NCBI RefSeq assembly: GCF_947500125.1
Contig: NZ_CANMRA010000001.1
Coordinates: 228,836-292,835, forward strand
Length of the DNA: 64,000 nucleotides
Reading direction: 5' to 3'
Origin: an uncultured Kocuria sp.
GTDB taxonomy: Bacteria > Actinomycetota > Actinomycetes > Actinomycetales > Micrococcaceae
Numbering within the stretch: the stretch's first letter is position 1; every line of letters begins with the position of its first letter. The notes under the pieces are model-generated. The model was not told the origin of the DNA. It ran no database searches and was given only the letters and a program-made list of their open reading frames with translations. Positions 25,923 to 35,532 of the stretch are shown here, one piece after another. The translations under genes and the position numbers were made by a program.

Positions 25923-27272
25923 TCAGCTGTCCAGGTCGCCCAGCACCTCCGTGACGAGGGCGGCGATCGGCGAGCGCTCCGAGCGGGTCAGCGTGACGTG
26001 GCCGAAGAGCGGGTGGCCCTTGAGCGCCTCCACCACGGCGGTCACACCGTCGTGACGGCCCACCCGGAGGTTGTCGCGCTGGGCGACGTCGTGGGTCATG
26101 ACCACCTTGGAGTTCTGGCCGATGCGGGACAGCACGGTGAGCAGCACGTTCTTCTCGAGGGACTGCGCCTCGTCGACGATCACGAAGGCGTCGTGCAGGG
26201 ACCGGCCGCGGATGTGCGTGAGCGGCAGGACCTCGAGCATCCCGCGGTCGAGCACCTCCTCGACGACCTCCTGCGAGACCAGCGCCCCGAGGGTGTCGAA
26301 CACGGCCTGGCCCCACGGGTTCATCTTCTCCTCCTCGGAGCCGGGCAGGTAGCCGAGCTCCTGGCCGCCCACCGCGTAGAGGGGGCGGAAGACCATGACC
26401 TTGCGGTGCTCGCGGCGCTCCATCACCGTCTCCAGGCCCGCGCACAGGGCCAGGGCGGACTTGCCGGTGCCGGCGCGCCCGCCCAGCGACACGATGCCCA
26501 CCTCGGGATCCAGCAGGAGGTCGATCGCGAGCCGCTGCTCGGCGGAGCGCCCGTGCACGCCGAAGACGTCCCGGTCCCCGCGCACCACCCGGGCAGAGCC
26601 GTCGGCGCGGACCCGGGCCAGGGCGCTGCCGCGCACGGAGTGCAGGGTCAGGCCCGTGTTGGCCGGCAGCCCCTCGGCGCCCGGGACCACGACGGCCTCG
26701 CCGCCGTAGAGCCGGTCCACGACGTCGTCGGGCACGTCGAGCGCCGCGGTCCCGGACCACTCGACGTCGGAGCCGACCCACTCGGCCCGGTACTCCTCGG
26801 CCTCCAGGCCCAGGGCGGAGGCCTTGACCCGCATCGGCAGGTCCTTGGAGACGATGCACACGTCCTTGCCCTCGTTGGCGAGGCTCAGGGCCACGGCCAG
26901 GATCAGGGAGTCGTTGTCCTTGAGCCGGAAGCTCACGGGCAGGACGGTGTCCGAGACGTGGTTGAGCTCCACCACGAGGCTCCCGCCCTGGTCCCCGAGC
27001 GGCACGGGCCGGTTGAGCCCGCCGTGCTCCACGCGCAGGTCGTCCAGCAGCCGCAGCGCCTGCCGGGCAAAGTAGCCCAGCTCCGGGTCGTGCCGCTTGC
27101 CCTCCAGCTCCGTGATGACGATGACGGGCAGCACCACCTGGTGCTCGGCGAAACGCAGGATCGCCCGGGGGTCGGACAGCAGCACTGAGGTGTCGATCAC
27201 GTAGGAGCGCACTCCGGCGCCCAGGGGGGCGGTGATGTCGACGATGCGCTCCTGCTTCTTGGAGATGCTCAT
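25923..27272 (-). CDS. phoH2: PIN-PhoH fusion (PhoH2-type RNA helicase/RNase)
   Basis: 449 aa. N-terminal PIN domain (~20-150) with the acidic site DTSVLLSDP and [12 protein letters not shown]-terminal PhoH ATPase with Walker [11 protein letters not shown] and Walker [10 protein letters not shown]. PhoH2 proteins unwind and cleave RNA. ATG 27272 has AGGAAGG upstream. In M. tuberculosis phoH2 also lies close to the glpX/fum block. No separate antitoxin ORF (phoAT) was seen upstream. Confidence 0.93.
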   Translation of the reverse strand: MSISKKQERIVDITAPLGAGVRSYVIDTSVLLSDPRAILRFAEHQVVLPVIVITELEGKRHDPELGYFARQALRLLDDLRVEHGGLNRPVPLGDQGGSLVVELNHVSDTVLPVSFRLKDNDSLILAVALSLANEGKDVCIVSKDLPMRVKASALGLEAEEYRAEWVGSDVEWSGTAALDVPDDVVDRLYGGEAVVVPGAEGLPANTGLTLHSVRGSALARVRADGSARVVRGDRDVFGVHGRSAEQRLAIDLLLDPEVGIVSLGGRAGTGKSALALCAGLETVMERREHRKVMVFRPLYAVGGQELGYLPGSEEEKMNPWGQAVFDTLGALVSQEVVEEVLDRGMLEVLPLTHIRGRSLHDAFVIVDEAQSLEKNVLLTVLSRIGQNSKVVMTHDVAQRDNLRVGRHDGVTAVVEALKGHPLFGHVTLTRSERSPIAALVTEVLGDLDS

Positions 27273-27465
27273 GGCGGCCCTTCCTCTCCGGTGCGGTGGG
27301 CGGCGTCCGCGCCGTCCACCTGAGGACAACGTATGCGGACCGGCCCCGCCGCGCGAGCAGAAACGGTGAACGGCGCGGAAATTGCCCGCGACGACCGGGG
27401 GCGACGACCGGGGGCGACGACGGGGTGCGCCGGCACGGGTCGACGACGGGCGCGCAGGGGCCGGC

Positions 27466-28227
27466 TCAGCCGCCGAAGCGCCGCTGCCGCGAGGCGTAGT
27501 CGCGCAGCGCCCGCAGGAAGTCCACGCGCCGGAAGTCCGGCCACAGCGCCTCGCAGAAGTAGTACTCGCTGTAGGCGGACTGCCACATGAGGAACCCGGA
27601 GAGCCGCTGCTCGCCGGAGGTGCGGATCAGCAGGTCCGGGTCCGGCTGCCCGCGCGTGTAGAGGTGCTGGGAGATGTCCTCCACGGACAGGCTCTGCGCG
27701 AGCTCCCGGACGTCCGCGCCGGCGTCGAGGGCGTCGGTGAGGACCTCACGCACGGCGTCCACGATCTCCTGCCGGCCCCCGTAGCCGACCGCGATGTTCA
27801 GGTGCGGTCCGGCGTTGCCCGCGGTGCGCTCCGTGAGGTCGGCCAGGCACGCGGCGAGCCGCGGCGGCAGCATCTCGAGGGCGCCCACGGGCTGGGCCCG
27901 GCAGATGCCCGCCTCGGTGAGGGTGTCCATGAGGTCGGAGATGATCTCGAGCAGGGGCTCCAGCTCCGCGGCCGGGCGCTTGAGGTTCTCGGTCGAGAGG
28001 ATGTAGAGGGTGACCACCTCGATGTCCAGCTCCCGGCACCAGCCGAGGAACTCGACGATCTTCTGCGCCCCGGCCTTGTGCCCGTCCGCGGTCGAGGCGC
28101 CGAACTGCTTGGCCCACCGCCGGTTGCCGTCCACGAGGACGCCGACGTGCTTGGGCAGCCGGCGCGGGTCCAGACCGGCGGCGAGGCGGCGCTCGTAGAA
28201 CCGGTAGAGCGGCCGTGGCTTGCGCAT
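27466..28227 (-). CDS. uppS: Isoprenyl transferase (cis-prenyl, short-chain Z-FPP type)
   Basis: 253 aa. Condenses isopentenyl diphosphate onto allylic diphosphates. [10 protein letters not shown] holds the catalytic Asp; [27 protein letters not shown] and [10 protein letters not shown] are family motifs. Synteny with hemolysin III, YyaL and mca parallels Rv1086, the Z-farnesyl diphosphate synthase, so it may make the short product rather than undecaprenyl-PP. ATG 28227 follows GGGAGG. Confidence 0.92.
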   Translation of the reverse strand: MRKPRPLYRFYERRLAAGLDPRRLPKHVGVLVDGNRRWAKQFGASTADGHKAGAQKIVEFLGWCRELDIEVVTLYILSTENLKRPAAELEPLLEIISDLMDTLTEAGICRAQPVGALEMLPPRLAACLADLTERTAGNAGPHLNIAVGYGGRQEIVDAVREVLTDALDAGADVRELAQSLSVEDISQHLYTRGQPDPDLLIRTSGEQRLSGFLMWQSAYSEYYFCEALWPDFRRVDFLRALRDYASRQRRFGG

Positions 28228-28401
28228 CTGTGCTTCCTCCCGGGTTCTCGCGCACGGTGCCGCCGGTGGGTCCGGACGTGGTGGGGGCCACGGCGCCGGA
28301 CGTGGTGGTGGTCACGGACCCGGCCGGCTCCCGGCGACGCCTCCTAAACTACCCGGTGGGAGACCGGTCGGACTCACGCACAGCACGCCGGAGGGAGCAC
28401 C

Positions 28402-29109
28402 ATGGAGCACACGCACGGCGCCGCGGGCCGGGCCGCCGGCCGCCTCGAGCGGGCGGTCGAGCACCGGATCGAGGGCCTCGTGGAGCGCAAGCCCGCGTGG
28501 CGGGGCTGGATCCACGCGAGTTTCACGCCCGTCGTCGTCGTCCTGGGCCTCGTGGCGATCCTGCTGGCGCCCAGCACCGAGCTGCGGATCGCGTGCGCCG
28601 TGTACGGCGTGACGGGCATCCTGCTGTTCGGCGTGTCGGCGATCTACCACCGCGCCTACTGGCCCCGGCGGCTGCACATGGTCCTGCGCCGGATGGACCA
28701 CTCGAACATCGCGCTGCTGATCGCCGGCACCTACACGCCGCTGGCCGTCGCGCTGCTGGTCCCGGCGCAGTCCCGGCTGCTGCTGGTCGTGATCTGGTCC
28801 TGCGCCGCCGGGCTCGTGGCCTTCCGGCTGCTGTGGACCCTCGCGCCCCGCTGGCTGTACACCCCGCTGTACGTGGTGATGGGCTGCCTGGCCCTCGTCT
28901 ACCTCCCGCAGTTCTGGCAGACCAGTCCGCCGGCCGCCGCGCTCACCGCCGCCGGGGGCGTCGCCTACATCACCGGAGCCGTGGTCTACGGCACCCGGCG
29001 CCCGCGCCTGCTCCCCGAGGTGTTCAGCTTCCACGAGGTCTTCCACGCCTTCACGGTGCTGGGCTTCGTGCTGCACTACGTGGCGATCATGCTCGCGATG
29101 CTCAGCTGA
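28402..29109 (+). CDS. Hemolysin III (TrhA/PAQR-like) membrane protein
   Basis: 235 aa, seven helices. Conserved metal-site pattern: SAIYHRAYW, RMDHSNI, and HEVFHAFTVLGFVLHY (Ser, Asp and three His of the PAQR/CREST site). Role in lipid homeostasis is suggested for the family. GGAGGG precedes the ATG. The last 8 bp overlap the end of the convergent YyaL-like gene. Confidence 0.92.
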   Translation: MEHTHGAAGRAAGRLERAVEHRIEGLVERKPAWRGWIHASFTPVVVVLGLVAILLAPSTELRIACAVYGVTGILLFGVSAIYHRAYWPRRLHMVLRRMDHSNIALLIAGTYTPLAVALLVPAQSRLLLVVIWSCAAGLVAFRLLWTLAPRWLYTPLYVVMGCLALVYLPQFWQTSPPAAALTAAGGVAYITGAVVYGTRRPRLLPEVFSFHEVFHAFTVLGFVLHYVAIMLAMLS

Positions 29110-31243
29110 GCGAGCTCGCCCCGCCCAGTTGCTCCTCAAGCTCGGCGACCGAGTGGACGGGGGCGCGGCAGGCGAAGTCCCGGCACACGTACACCGTGAA
29201 CCGCCCGCCGAGCGCTGCCTTCCCGCGGGCCGAGCCCGGCGCCCCCGGGGCGTCGGCGTCCACCACCCGCGTGCTCAGCACCGCGGCGGGTCCCACGGCG
29301 CGCCGGGCCGCGAGCTTGTCCTCGGCGGTCCCGCCGGCGAGCACCACGTGGGCCGGGGAGGACCCGAGCTCCGCCCGCACGGCCAGGGCCCGGCCGGCGC
29401 TGCGGGGCGAGCGGCGGGCCAGCAGGTCCAGCGACCCCAGCAGGGACGGGACGGCCCGCACCCGGCGATCGTCCTCCTCGAGGGCCCACAGCTCCGCGAG
29501 CACCGCGGCGAGCACGGCCGTCCCGGCCGGTGTGACGTCGTCGAGGGGCTCGGCACGCCCGGAGCCGCCGGCCGCCAGCAGCGGCGCGGGGACGTCCGCC
29601 AGGTCCGACCACACCCGCTCCGGGGTGCCCTCCCGGCCGTCCGGCGCACCGTCCGGGGCCGGGTGCGAGAAGCGCTCCCCGGCGACGTCCGCCAGCTCCC
29701 GGGCCCGCTCGTACCAGGATGTCGCCCCGGTGGCCCGGTACAGGGCCAGGAAGCCCTCGGCGACCATCGCGTAGTCCTCGAGCAGGCCCTCGATCGAGCG
29801 CTCCGCCGAGCCCGCGTGGCTGGTGCGCGCCAGCGTCCGGCGGGCCGCGTCCCAGTGGACCGCCCACAGGTGTGCCGCGGCCTCCTCGGCGGCGAGCACG
29901 AGCGCCGGGTCCCCCAGCAGCACCCTGGCCTCCGCGAGCGCCGTGACGGCCATGCCGTTCCAGCCGGCCACGACCTTCTCGTCGCGGGCCGGCGCGGGGC
30001 GCCGGGCCCGCGCGGCCGCGAGCTCGGGGCGGGCGGCGTCCCACAGGGCCTGCTCGGCGCCGTCCAGGACCCGCCCGGGGTGCAGGGGCTGCGGGGACCC
30101 GGCCGCCACGCCCATGAGGTCGGCCACGGCCGTGCCGCGGTCGGCGCCCAGGACCTCGCGCAGCTCGGACCGGCTCCACACGTAGAACGCGCCCTCGCCG
30201 CCGTGCACATCGCCGTGCGCGCCGCCGTCCGCGGCGACCGTGTCCGCGTCCAGCGAGGAGGCGAACGCCCCGCCGGGCAGGCGCAGCTCGTCCAGCAGGA
30301 ACCCGGCGGTGTGGGCGGCCGTGCGCCCGTGGCCGGCGCCGGGCTCGAGGGCCGCGGCGCGTGCGCAGGCCCGCAGCAGCTGGGCGTTGTCGTAGAGCAT
30401 CTTCTCGTAGTGCGGCAGGGACCACTCCCGGGTCACGGAGTACCGGTGGAAGCCGCCGCCCACCTGGTCGAACAGCGCCGAGCCGGACATCGCGCCGAGG
30501 GTCCGCCCGAGCAGCCCGTGCGCCCGGTCCGCGGTCCCCGGGGCCCCGCCGGCGGCGACCCGCTCCAGGAGCAGCAGCACCGTGGAGGGCGGGAACTTGG
30601 GGGCCCCGCCGAAGCCCCCGTGCACGGGGTCCTCCTCCCGCAGGAGCACCTCGAGGGCCACCGCGGACAGGTCCGGTTCGTCCTCCTCGGGCGCCCCTGC
30701 CACGGGCACGGCGGGCCCGGCGAGGGCGGAGCGCAGGTCCTCGGCCTGCCCGGCGACGGCCCGGGCGACCGTGTCCGCCGCCTGCTCGAGCTCGTCCCGG
30801 CGGGTGGACCACGCCGCGGCCACGGCCTCGAGGACCTGCCGGAAGGACGGCATGCCGTGGGCCGGGTGCGGCGGGAAGTACGTGCCCGCGTGGAAGGCCC
30901 GCCCGTCCGGGGTGAGGAACGCGCTCATGGGCCAGCCCCCCTGGCGGGTGATCAGCTGCGTGGCGGCCATGTAGGTCGCGTCCACGTCGGGGCGCTCCTC
31001 ACGGTCCACCTTGACGGGCACGAAGTGCTCGTTGAGGTAGGCGCCGACCTCGGGGTCCTCGAAGGACTCGTGGGCCATCACGTGGCACCAGTGGCAGGCG
31101 GCGTAGCCCACGGAGAGGAACACCGGCACGTCGCGGCGGGCGGCCTCCGCGAACGCGGCGTCGTCGAACGGCTGCCAGTCCACGGGGTTGTCCGCGTGCT
31201 GGCGCAGGTAGGCGGAGGACTGTCCGGTCAATCGGTTGGGCAC
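29102..31243 (-). CDS. YyaL-type thioredoxin-domain protein (DUF255/SSP411)
   Basis: 713 aa. N-terminal DUF255 thioredoxin fold (~1-165) with YAACHWCHVMAHESF, the family's CxxC, and WPMSAFLTPDG; C-terminal six-hairpin (alpha/alpha) region (~200-650) like N-acylglucosamine epimerases. Function unknown; Rv1084 is the mycobacterial counterpart. GTG 31243 follows GAGGAG. Probably cotranscribed after mca and the small membrane protein. Confidence 0.92.
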   Translation of the reverse strand: MPNRLTGQSSAYLRQHADNPVDWQPFDDAAFAEAARRDVPVFLSVGYAACHWCHVMAHESFEDPEVGAYLNEHFVPVKVDREERPDVDATYMAATQLITRQGGWPMSAFLTPDGRAFHAGTYFPPHPAHGMPSFRQVLEAVAAAWSTRRDELEQAADTVARAVAGQAEDLRSALAGPAVPVAGAPEEDEPDLSAVALEVLLREEDPVHGGFGGAPKFPPSTVLLLLERVAAGGAPGTADRAHGLLGRTLGAMSGSALFDQVGGGFHRYSVTREWSLPHYEKMLYDNAQLLRACARAAALEPGAGHGRTAAHTAGFLLDELRLPGGAFASSLDADTVAADGGAHGDVHGGEGAFYVWSRSELREVLGADRGTAVADLMGVAAGSPQPLHPGRVLDGAEQALWDAARPELAAARARRPAPARDEKVVAGWNGMAVTALAEARVLLGDPALVLAAEEAAAHLWAVHWDAARRTLARTSHAGSAERSIEGLLEDYAMVAEGFLALYRATGATSWYERARELADVAGERFSHPAPDGAPDGREGTPERVWSDLADVPAPLLAAGGSGRAEPLDDVTPAGTAVLAAVLAELWALEEDDRRVRAVPSLLGSLDLLARRSPRSAGRALAVRAELGSSPAHVVLAGGTAEDKLAARRAVGPAAVLSTRVVDADAPGAPGSARGKAALGGRFTVYVCRDFACRAPVHSVAELEEQLGGASSLS

Positions 31244-31297
31244 GGGGGCTCCTCGGATCTCGGGTCCTGCACACGGGCCCGTGGACGGGCCCCGGTC

Positions 31298-31675
31298 TCA
31301 GCCGCGCCGGTCGGGTCCCTCCGGCTCCTCGGCCGGCGCCGCCGGGTCCGCCCCGACCCGGGGGGCCCCGGCGCCGCCGTCCGGGGCGTCCGCGGCCCCG
31401 CCGGTCCGGGCGGCGTCCGCCTCGGCGTAGCCGCCCACCCGCTCCTCGGCGGCGCGGCGCTCGGCGTACTCGGCGCGGTAGCGCAGGCGCCGGTTGCGGC
31501 GGTTGAAGTCGCGCACGAGGAAGATGACGGCCACGGCCAGGAGCAGCGTCATGAGGAAGCCCAGCACGCCGGGCGTCACCTGGCTCGGGTCCAGTCCGGG
31601 GCGCAGGGTGCCCTCGTCGATCGGGTTGGGCGCCATCGCCGGCAGCAGGGCGAGCACGTTCGGCACGGTGGTCAT
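31298..31675 (-). CDS. Small membrane protein between mca and yyaL (Rv1083-like)
   Basis: 125 aa. Short external N-terminus, one membrane helix (~36-56, VLGFLMTLLLAVAVIFLVRD) and a basic then acidic, Ala/Pro-rich cytoplasmic tail. Only 8 bp after the mca stop and 54 bp before yyaL, so part of that operon. The position is conserved in actinobacteria, function unknown. Confidence 0.8.
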   Translation of the reverse strand: MTTVPNVLALLPAMAPNPIDEGTLRPGLDPSQVTPGVLGFLMTLLLAVAVIFLVRDFNRRNRRLRYRAEYAERRAAEERVGGYAEADAARTGGAADAPDGGAGAPRVGADPAAPAEEPEGPDRRG

Positions 31676-31683
31676 CGCGGCGC

Positions 31684-32580
31684 TCAGCCCACGATCCCGG
31701 CGAACAGGTCGTGCTCCGGCAGGTCGGTCGGCACCCGGGACTCGGCCAGGACGTAGTCCTCCCACGGCCACACCTGGGACTGCAGCTCGGCCGAGACGGC
31801 GAAGAACATCCCGTCCGGCGCCACCTGGGTGCGGTGGTGGCGCAGCGCCTCGTCCCGCAGCGGGAACGTGTCCGGGCACCGCACCCTGGTGGTGGTCTCG
31901 TGCCGGGGTGCCGGCGGGCGGTGGCCCTCCGGGTCGCTCTCCTGCAGCATCGCGATCCGGGCCGCGTACGGGGACTGCAGGCCGCGCTCCTCGAGGGCCT
32001 CGTGCAGGGCCACGAAGCGCTCCAGGTTGAACGCCCGGTCGTAGTAGAGCTTCTGCGGGGTCCACGGCTCACCGAGGCCCGGGTACCGCTCCGGGTCGCC
32101 GGCGGCGCGGAACGCCTCGACGGAGATGTTGTGCGTCTGGATGTGGTCCGGGTGCGGGTAGCCGCCGTTCTCGTCGTAGGTGAGGATCACGTGCGGGCGG
32201 AACCGGCGCACGAGCCGGACCAGGGGCGCGGCGGCGCGCTCGAGCGGCTGCAGCGCGAAGCAGCCAGGCGGCAGCGGGGGCAGCGGGTCCCCCTCGGGCA
32301 GGCCGGAGTCCATGAAGCCGAGCCAGCGGTGGCGGACGTCCAGAGCGGCGGCCGCGTGCGCCATCTCGTGCCGGCGCAGGCCGGTCAGGTCCCGCTCGGC
32401 GTGCGGGTGGCCCTCCAGCTCGGCGTTGAGGATCGACCCCCGCTCCCCACCGGTGCACGTGGCCACCATGACCTCGACCCCCTGCCGGACGTAGTGGGCC
32501 ATGGTCGCGGCGCCCTTGCTCGACTCGTCGTCGGGGTGGGCGTGGACGGCCAGCAGGCGCATCTCTGACAGGGAGGTCAC
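31684..32580 (-). CDS. mca: Mycothiol S-conjugate amidase
   Basis: 298 aa. Cleaves mycothiol S-conjugates in detoxification, releasing mercapturic acids. Zinc motif HAHPDDES near the N-terminus, GERGSILNAE, and the second His motif GYPHPDHIQTH. GTG 32580 is chosen since AGAGGA lies 8-10 nt upstream and the resulting start matches Mca length; ATG 32562 lacks a ribosome site. Presence implies a mycothiol-producing actinobacterium. Divergent from DUF4307. Confidence 0.95.
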   Translation of the reverse strand: MTSLSEMRLLAVHAHPDDESSKGAATMAHYVRQGVEVMVATCTGGERGSILNAELEGHPHAERDLTGLRRHEMAHAAAALDVRHRWLGFMDSGLPEGDPLPPLPPGCFALQPLERAAAPLVRLVRRFRPHVILTYDENGGYPHPDHIQTHNISVEAFRAAGDPERYPGLGEPWTPQKLYYDRAFNLERFVALHEALEERGLQSPYAARIAMLQESDPEGHRPPAPRHETTTRVRCPDTFPLRDEALRHHRTQVAPDGMFFAVSAELQSQVWPWEDYVLAESRVPTDLPEHDLFAGIVG

Positions 32581-32766
32581 TCGGGGAATCCTCTCGGTAA
32601 CGGTCGGGGGAACGGGGTGCGGCCGGTGCAGGCACGGGCCCCCGCCCATTTTACGCATTCGCCGGGCGGGCCCGCGCCCGGGATGCTCCCAGGAGTCTCG
32701 GCTACAGTGGCCGGGCGGCGGCCGGCTCCGGCGCCGCCGCTCCCGCCCCCGAGACCCGAGGCCGCC

Positions 32767-33192
32767 GTGTCCACCGACTCCCCCGACCTGCTCTCCGACC
32801 GCTACGGAGTTCCCCGCCGCGAGCGCCGCATCGGGCCGCGCGGCTGGATCGGGCTCGCGGCGGCGGCCACCGTGCTGACGGCCGTGTTCGTCGTCTGGGT
32901 GCTGACGGCCCGGCAGGGCGCCCCCACGTTCAAGGACATCGGCTTCGCGGTGGTCTCGGAGGCCCGGGCCACGGCCGACTTCGAGCTCACCAAGCGCCCC
33001 GAGGACGTGGTGACGTGCGCGGTGCAGGCGCTCAACCAGGAGTACGCCGTGGTGGGATGGGCCGAGGTGACCGTCGGGTCCGTGCCTGCGGAGCGGCTGA
33101 GCGAGGGCGGGACGAGCTCCCACCGGGCCGCCGTGCGCACCACCAACCTGGCGACCACCGCGGTCGTGGACTCCTGCTGGGTCGAGGAGTGA
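32767..33192 (+). CDS. DUF4307 membrane-anchored protein
   Basis: 141 aa. SDRYG motif near the N-terminus, one membrane helix (~28-48), then a small external domain with AVQALNQEYAVVGWAEV and a C-terminal Cys pair (TCAV, DSCWVEE). Matches DUF4307 (Rv1081c). GTG 32767; a TACAGT box at about 32704 would give a ~55-nt leader. Upstream of greA in the same direction. Confidence 0.88.
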   Translation: MSTDSPDLLSDRYGVPRRERRIGPRGWIGLAAAATVLTAVFVVWVLTARQGAPTFKDIGFAVVSEARATADFELTKRPEDVVTCAVQALNQEYAVVGWAEVTVGSVPAERLSEGGTSSHRAAVRTTNLATTAVVDSCWVEE

Positions 33193-33456
33193 GCCGCGCG
33201 CCGGTGTCCGCGGTGTGTCGCCGCCGACACCGTTCTTTGGGCTTGTCCGCCGGCCCCGCCTAGACTGGGGGCAGGACTCCCCGTCCCCGGCAGCCGGACA
33301 CCGTCCGAACGGACGACCCGCACCGGGGCGGGGTCTTTGCGTAGCGGGACCCCGCACCGCCGGCGGCCCCGCACCGTCGACCCGGTCCGCCGCGGACCCG
33401 CCCGGATCACCGGGTGGTCAGCCGCGGCCCGACCGCCCGTCCACCGAGGAGAGATT
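33193..33456 (+). promoter_or_regulatory. greA promoter and structured leader
   Basis: TTGGGC (33237-33242), 18-bp spacer and TAGACT (33261-33266) form a good promoter. The transcript would carry ~185 nt before the GTG, with a hairpin GCGGGGTC (33328-33335) / GACCCCGC (33348-33355) and a small GTCCG-AA-CGGAC stem near 33302. I do not recognise a named riboswitch. Confidence 0.55.
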
Positions 33457-33960
33457 GTGACCACCACGAACAAGACCGGCGCCTGGCTCACCCAGGAGGC
33501 CTACGACCGCCTGAAGAAGGAGCTCGACCACATCTCCGGCCCGTACCGGCACGAGATCGTGGAGCGCATCGACCAGGCGCGCTCGGAGGGTGACCTCAAG
33601 GAGAACGGCGGCTACCACGCCGCCCGCGAGGAGCAGAGCAAGAACGAGGGGCGCATCGCCCACCTCAAGAACCTGCTCGAGAACGCCCAGGTCGGCGAGG
33701 CCCCGGCCGACGACGGGGTCGTCGAGGCCGGCATGGTCGTCACCGCGGAGATCGCGGGCGAGTCGATGACCTTCCTCATCGGCTCCCGCGAGGTGGCCGA
33801 GGACCTGGCCGCCGGCAGCGACCTCGAGGTCTTCTCCGAGAAGTCCCCGATGGGCTCCGCGATCTCCGGCCACCGGGTCGGCGACGAGCTGTCCTACACC
33901 ACGCCCAACGGCAAGGACATCCCGGTCAAGATCCTGGACGCGAAGCCGTTCCAGGGCTGA
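33457..33960 (+). CDS. greA: Transcript cleavage factor GreA
   Basis: 167 aa. Rescues backtracked RNA polymerase. N-terminal coiled coil with the acidic tip SEGDLKENGGYH and C-terminal FKBP-like domain (SPMGSAISGHRVGDE). GTG 33457 follows GAGGAGA. The greA / mca neighbourhood is conserved in actinobacteria. Confidence 0.96.
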   Translation: MTTTNKTGAWLTQEAYDRLKKELDHISGPYRHEIVERIDQARSEGDLKENGGYHAAREEQSKNEGRIAHLKNLLENAQVGEAPADDGVVEAGMVVTAEIAGESMTFLIGSREVAEDLAAGSDLEVFSEKSPMGSAISGHRVGDELSYTTPNGKDIPVKILDAKPFQG

Positions 33961-33967
33961 GGCCGCT

Positions 33968-34177
33968 GTGACGACCCACTGGCTGCGCAGCCCCGGCCCC
34001 GGCACCAAGGCCCTGATGGTCCTGACGGCGGTGCTCGGGGTCGTGGCCGTCGTGCTGCACTTCGCGGGCCAGGACGACCCGGCCGCGAGCGCGCCCGGCA
34101 GCCTGCGCAACGTCTTCGTCTTCGCGACGTTCGTCAGCGCCTTCGTCACCTACCTCACCGGCCGGCGCCGCTCCTGA
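33968..34177 (+). CDS. Small two-helix membrane protein
   Basis: 69 aa. Two hydrophobic segments (~15-32, 46-62), basic end GRRRS. GTG 33968 is 8 nt after the greA stop; likely co-translated. Its last 23 bp overlap the 3' end of the convergent ilvA. No family recognised. Confidence 0.55.
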   Translation: MTTHWLRSPGPGTKALMVLTAVLGVVAVVLHFAGQDDPAASAPGSLRNVFVFATFVSAFVTYLTGRRRS

Positions 34178-35429
34178 CGCCGCCCCCGTCGACGACGGGG
34201 TGGTAGCCCTCCGCCTCGAGCGCCCGGAGGACCTCGCGGCAGTGCTCGTGGCCCTTGGTCTCCATGTCGATGGTGATGGACACGTCGCCCAGGCTGAGCG
34301 AGCCGCCGATCCGGGTGTGGTCCACGCCGGTGACGTTGGCGTCCTGGACCGCGATGAGCTGGGAGATGCGCGCGAGCTCGCCCGGACGGTCGGTGAGCAT
34401 CATCTTGATCGTCATGTACCGGCCGGCCGCGGAGAGGCCCCGCTGGATGACCTTGAGCATGAGCATGGGGTCCACGTTGCCGCCCGAGAGCACCACCACC
34501 GTGCTGCCGAGGTCCGGGTACGCGGCCTGCAGCCGGCCGTCCAGCAGGGCCGCGACGCCGACGGCGCCGGCCGGCTCGACCACGAGCTTGTTGCGCTCGA
34601 GCAGGAAGATCAGCGCCTGGGCGAGGGAGTCCTCCGAGACCGTCACGACGTCGTCGGTGAGCTCCTTGATGATGCTGAACGGCAGCTGCCCCGGCTTGCC
34701 CACGGCGATGCCGTCGGCGATGGTCGAGACCCGGTCGAGGGTCACGAGCGCGTCCCCCGCGAGGGAGGGCGGATAGGCGGCCGCGTTCTCCGCCTGGACG
34801 CCGATGAGCCGGATCGGCCGGCCCAGCTGCTCGGCCCGGGCCTTGACCGCCACGGCCATGCCGGCGAGCAGTCCCCCGCCGCCCACGCCGGTGATGACGG
34901 TGTCGACGTCGGGCACCTGCTCGAGCACCTCGAGACCGAGCGTGCCCTGCCCGGCCACGATGTCCGGGTGGTCGAAGGGGTGGACGAACACCGCCCCGGT
35001 CTCGGTGGCGTGGCGCTGGGCCTCGGCGAGGGCCTCGTCCACGCTGGTGCCGTGCAGGATGACCTCGGCCCCGTGGTCCTGGGTCGCGGCGATCTTGGGC
35101 AGGGCCGCGCCCAGCGGCATGTAGATGCGGGCGGTGATGCCCAGCTTGGCCGCGGCCAGGGCCACCCCCTGGGCGTGGTTGCCGGCGGAGGCCGCCACGA
35201 CGCCCCGGGCCTTCTCCTCGTCGGTGAGCTTGGCCATCCGCACGTAGGCGCCGCGGACCTTGAAGGAGCCCGCGCGCTGCAGGTTCTCGGCCTTGAGGTT
35301 GACCTCGGAGCCGACCAGGCGGGACAGCGCCCGGGAGTGGGTCACCGGGGTCCGGTCGATCACGCCCTCGAGGAGCGCGGCGGCGTCCTGGATGTCGGCG
35401 AGACGGACGGGCAGTTCGGCCAGGCTCAC
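34155..35429 (-). CDS. ilvA: Threonine ammonia-lyase
   Basis: 424 aa. PLP enzyme making 2-oxobutanoate from threonine for isoleucine synthesis. PLP lysine in AGSFKVRGA, phosphate loop GVGGGGLLAG, and a C-terminal ACT domain (~325-410: MMLTDRPGELARISQLI). One ACT domain and ~420 residues fit the actinobacterial form; feedback behaviour cannot be predicted. GTG 35429 has only a weak AAGAAG before it. Confidence 0.94.
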   Translation of the reverse strand: MSLAELPVRLADIQDAAALLEGVIDRTPVTHSRALSRLVGSEVNLKAENLQRAGSFKVRGAYVRMAKLTDEEKARGVVAASAGNHAQGVALAAAKLGITARIYMPLGAALPKIAATQDHGAEVILHGTSVDEALAEAQRHATETGAVFVHPFDHPDIVAGQGTLGLEVLEQVPDVDTVITGVGGGGLLAGMAVAVKARAEQLGRPIRLIGVQAENAAAYPPSLAGDALVTLDRVSTIADGIAVGKPGQLPFSIIKELTDDVVTVSEDSLAQALIFLLERNKLVVEPAGAVGVAALLDGRLQAAYPDLGSTVVVLSGGNVDPMLMLKVIQRGLSAAGRYMTIKMMLTDRPGELARISQLIAVQDANVTGVDHTRIGGSLSLGDVSITIDMETKGHEHCREVLRALEAEGYHPVVDGGGVRSGAGR

Positions 35430-35532
35430 GGTGCGTCTTCTTTCCCGGTCGGGGCGTCAGGGCGGGACCGTGGCGGGCCCGCTGGGTCCGCACCACGGTG
35501 AGCGCCCGCCGGCGGCGGGCGCGGTCCTCATC

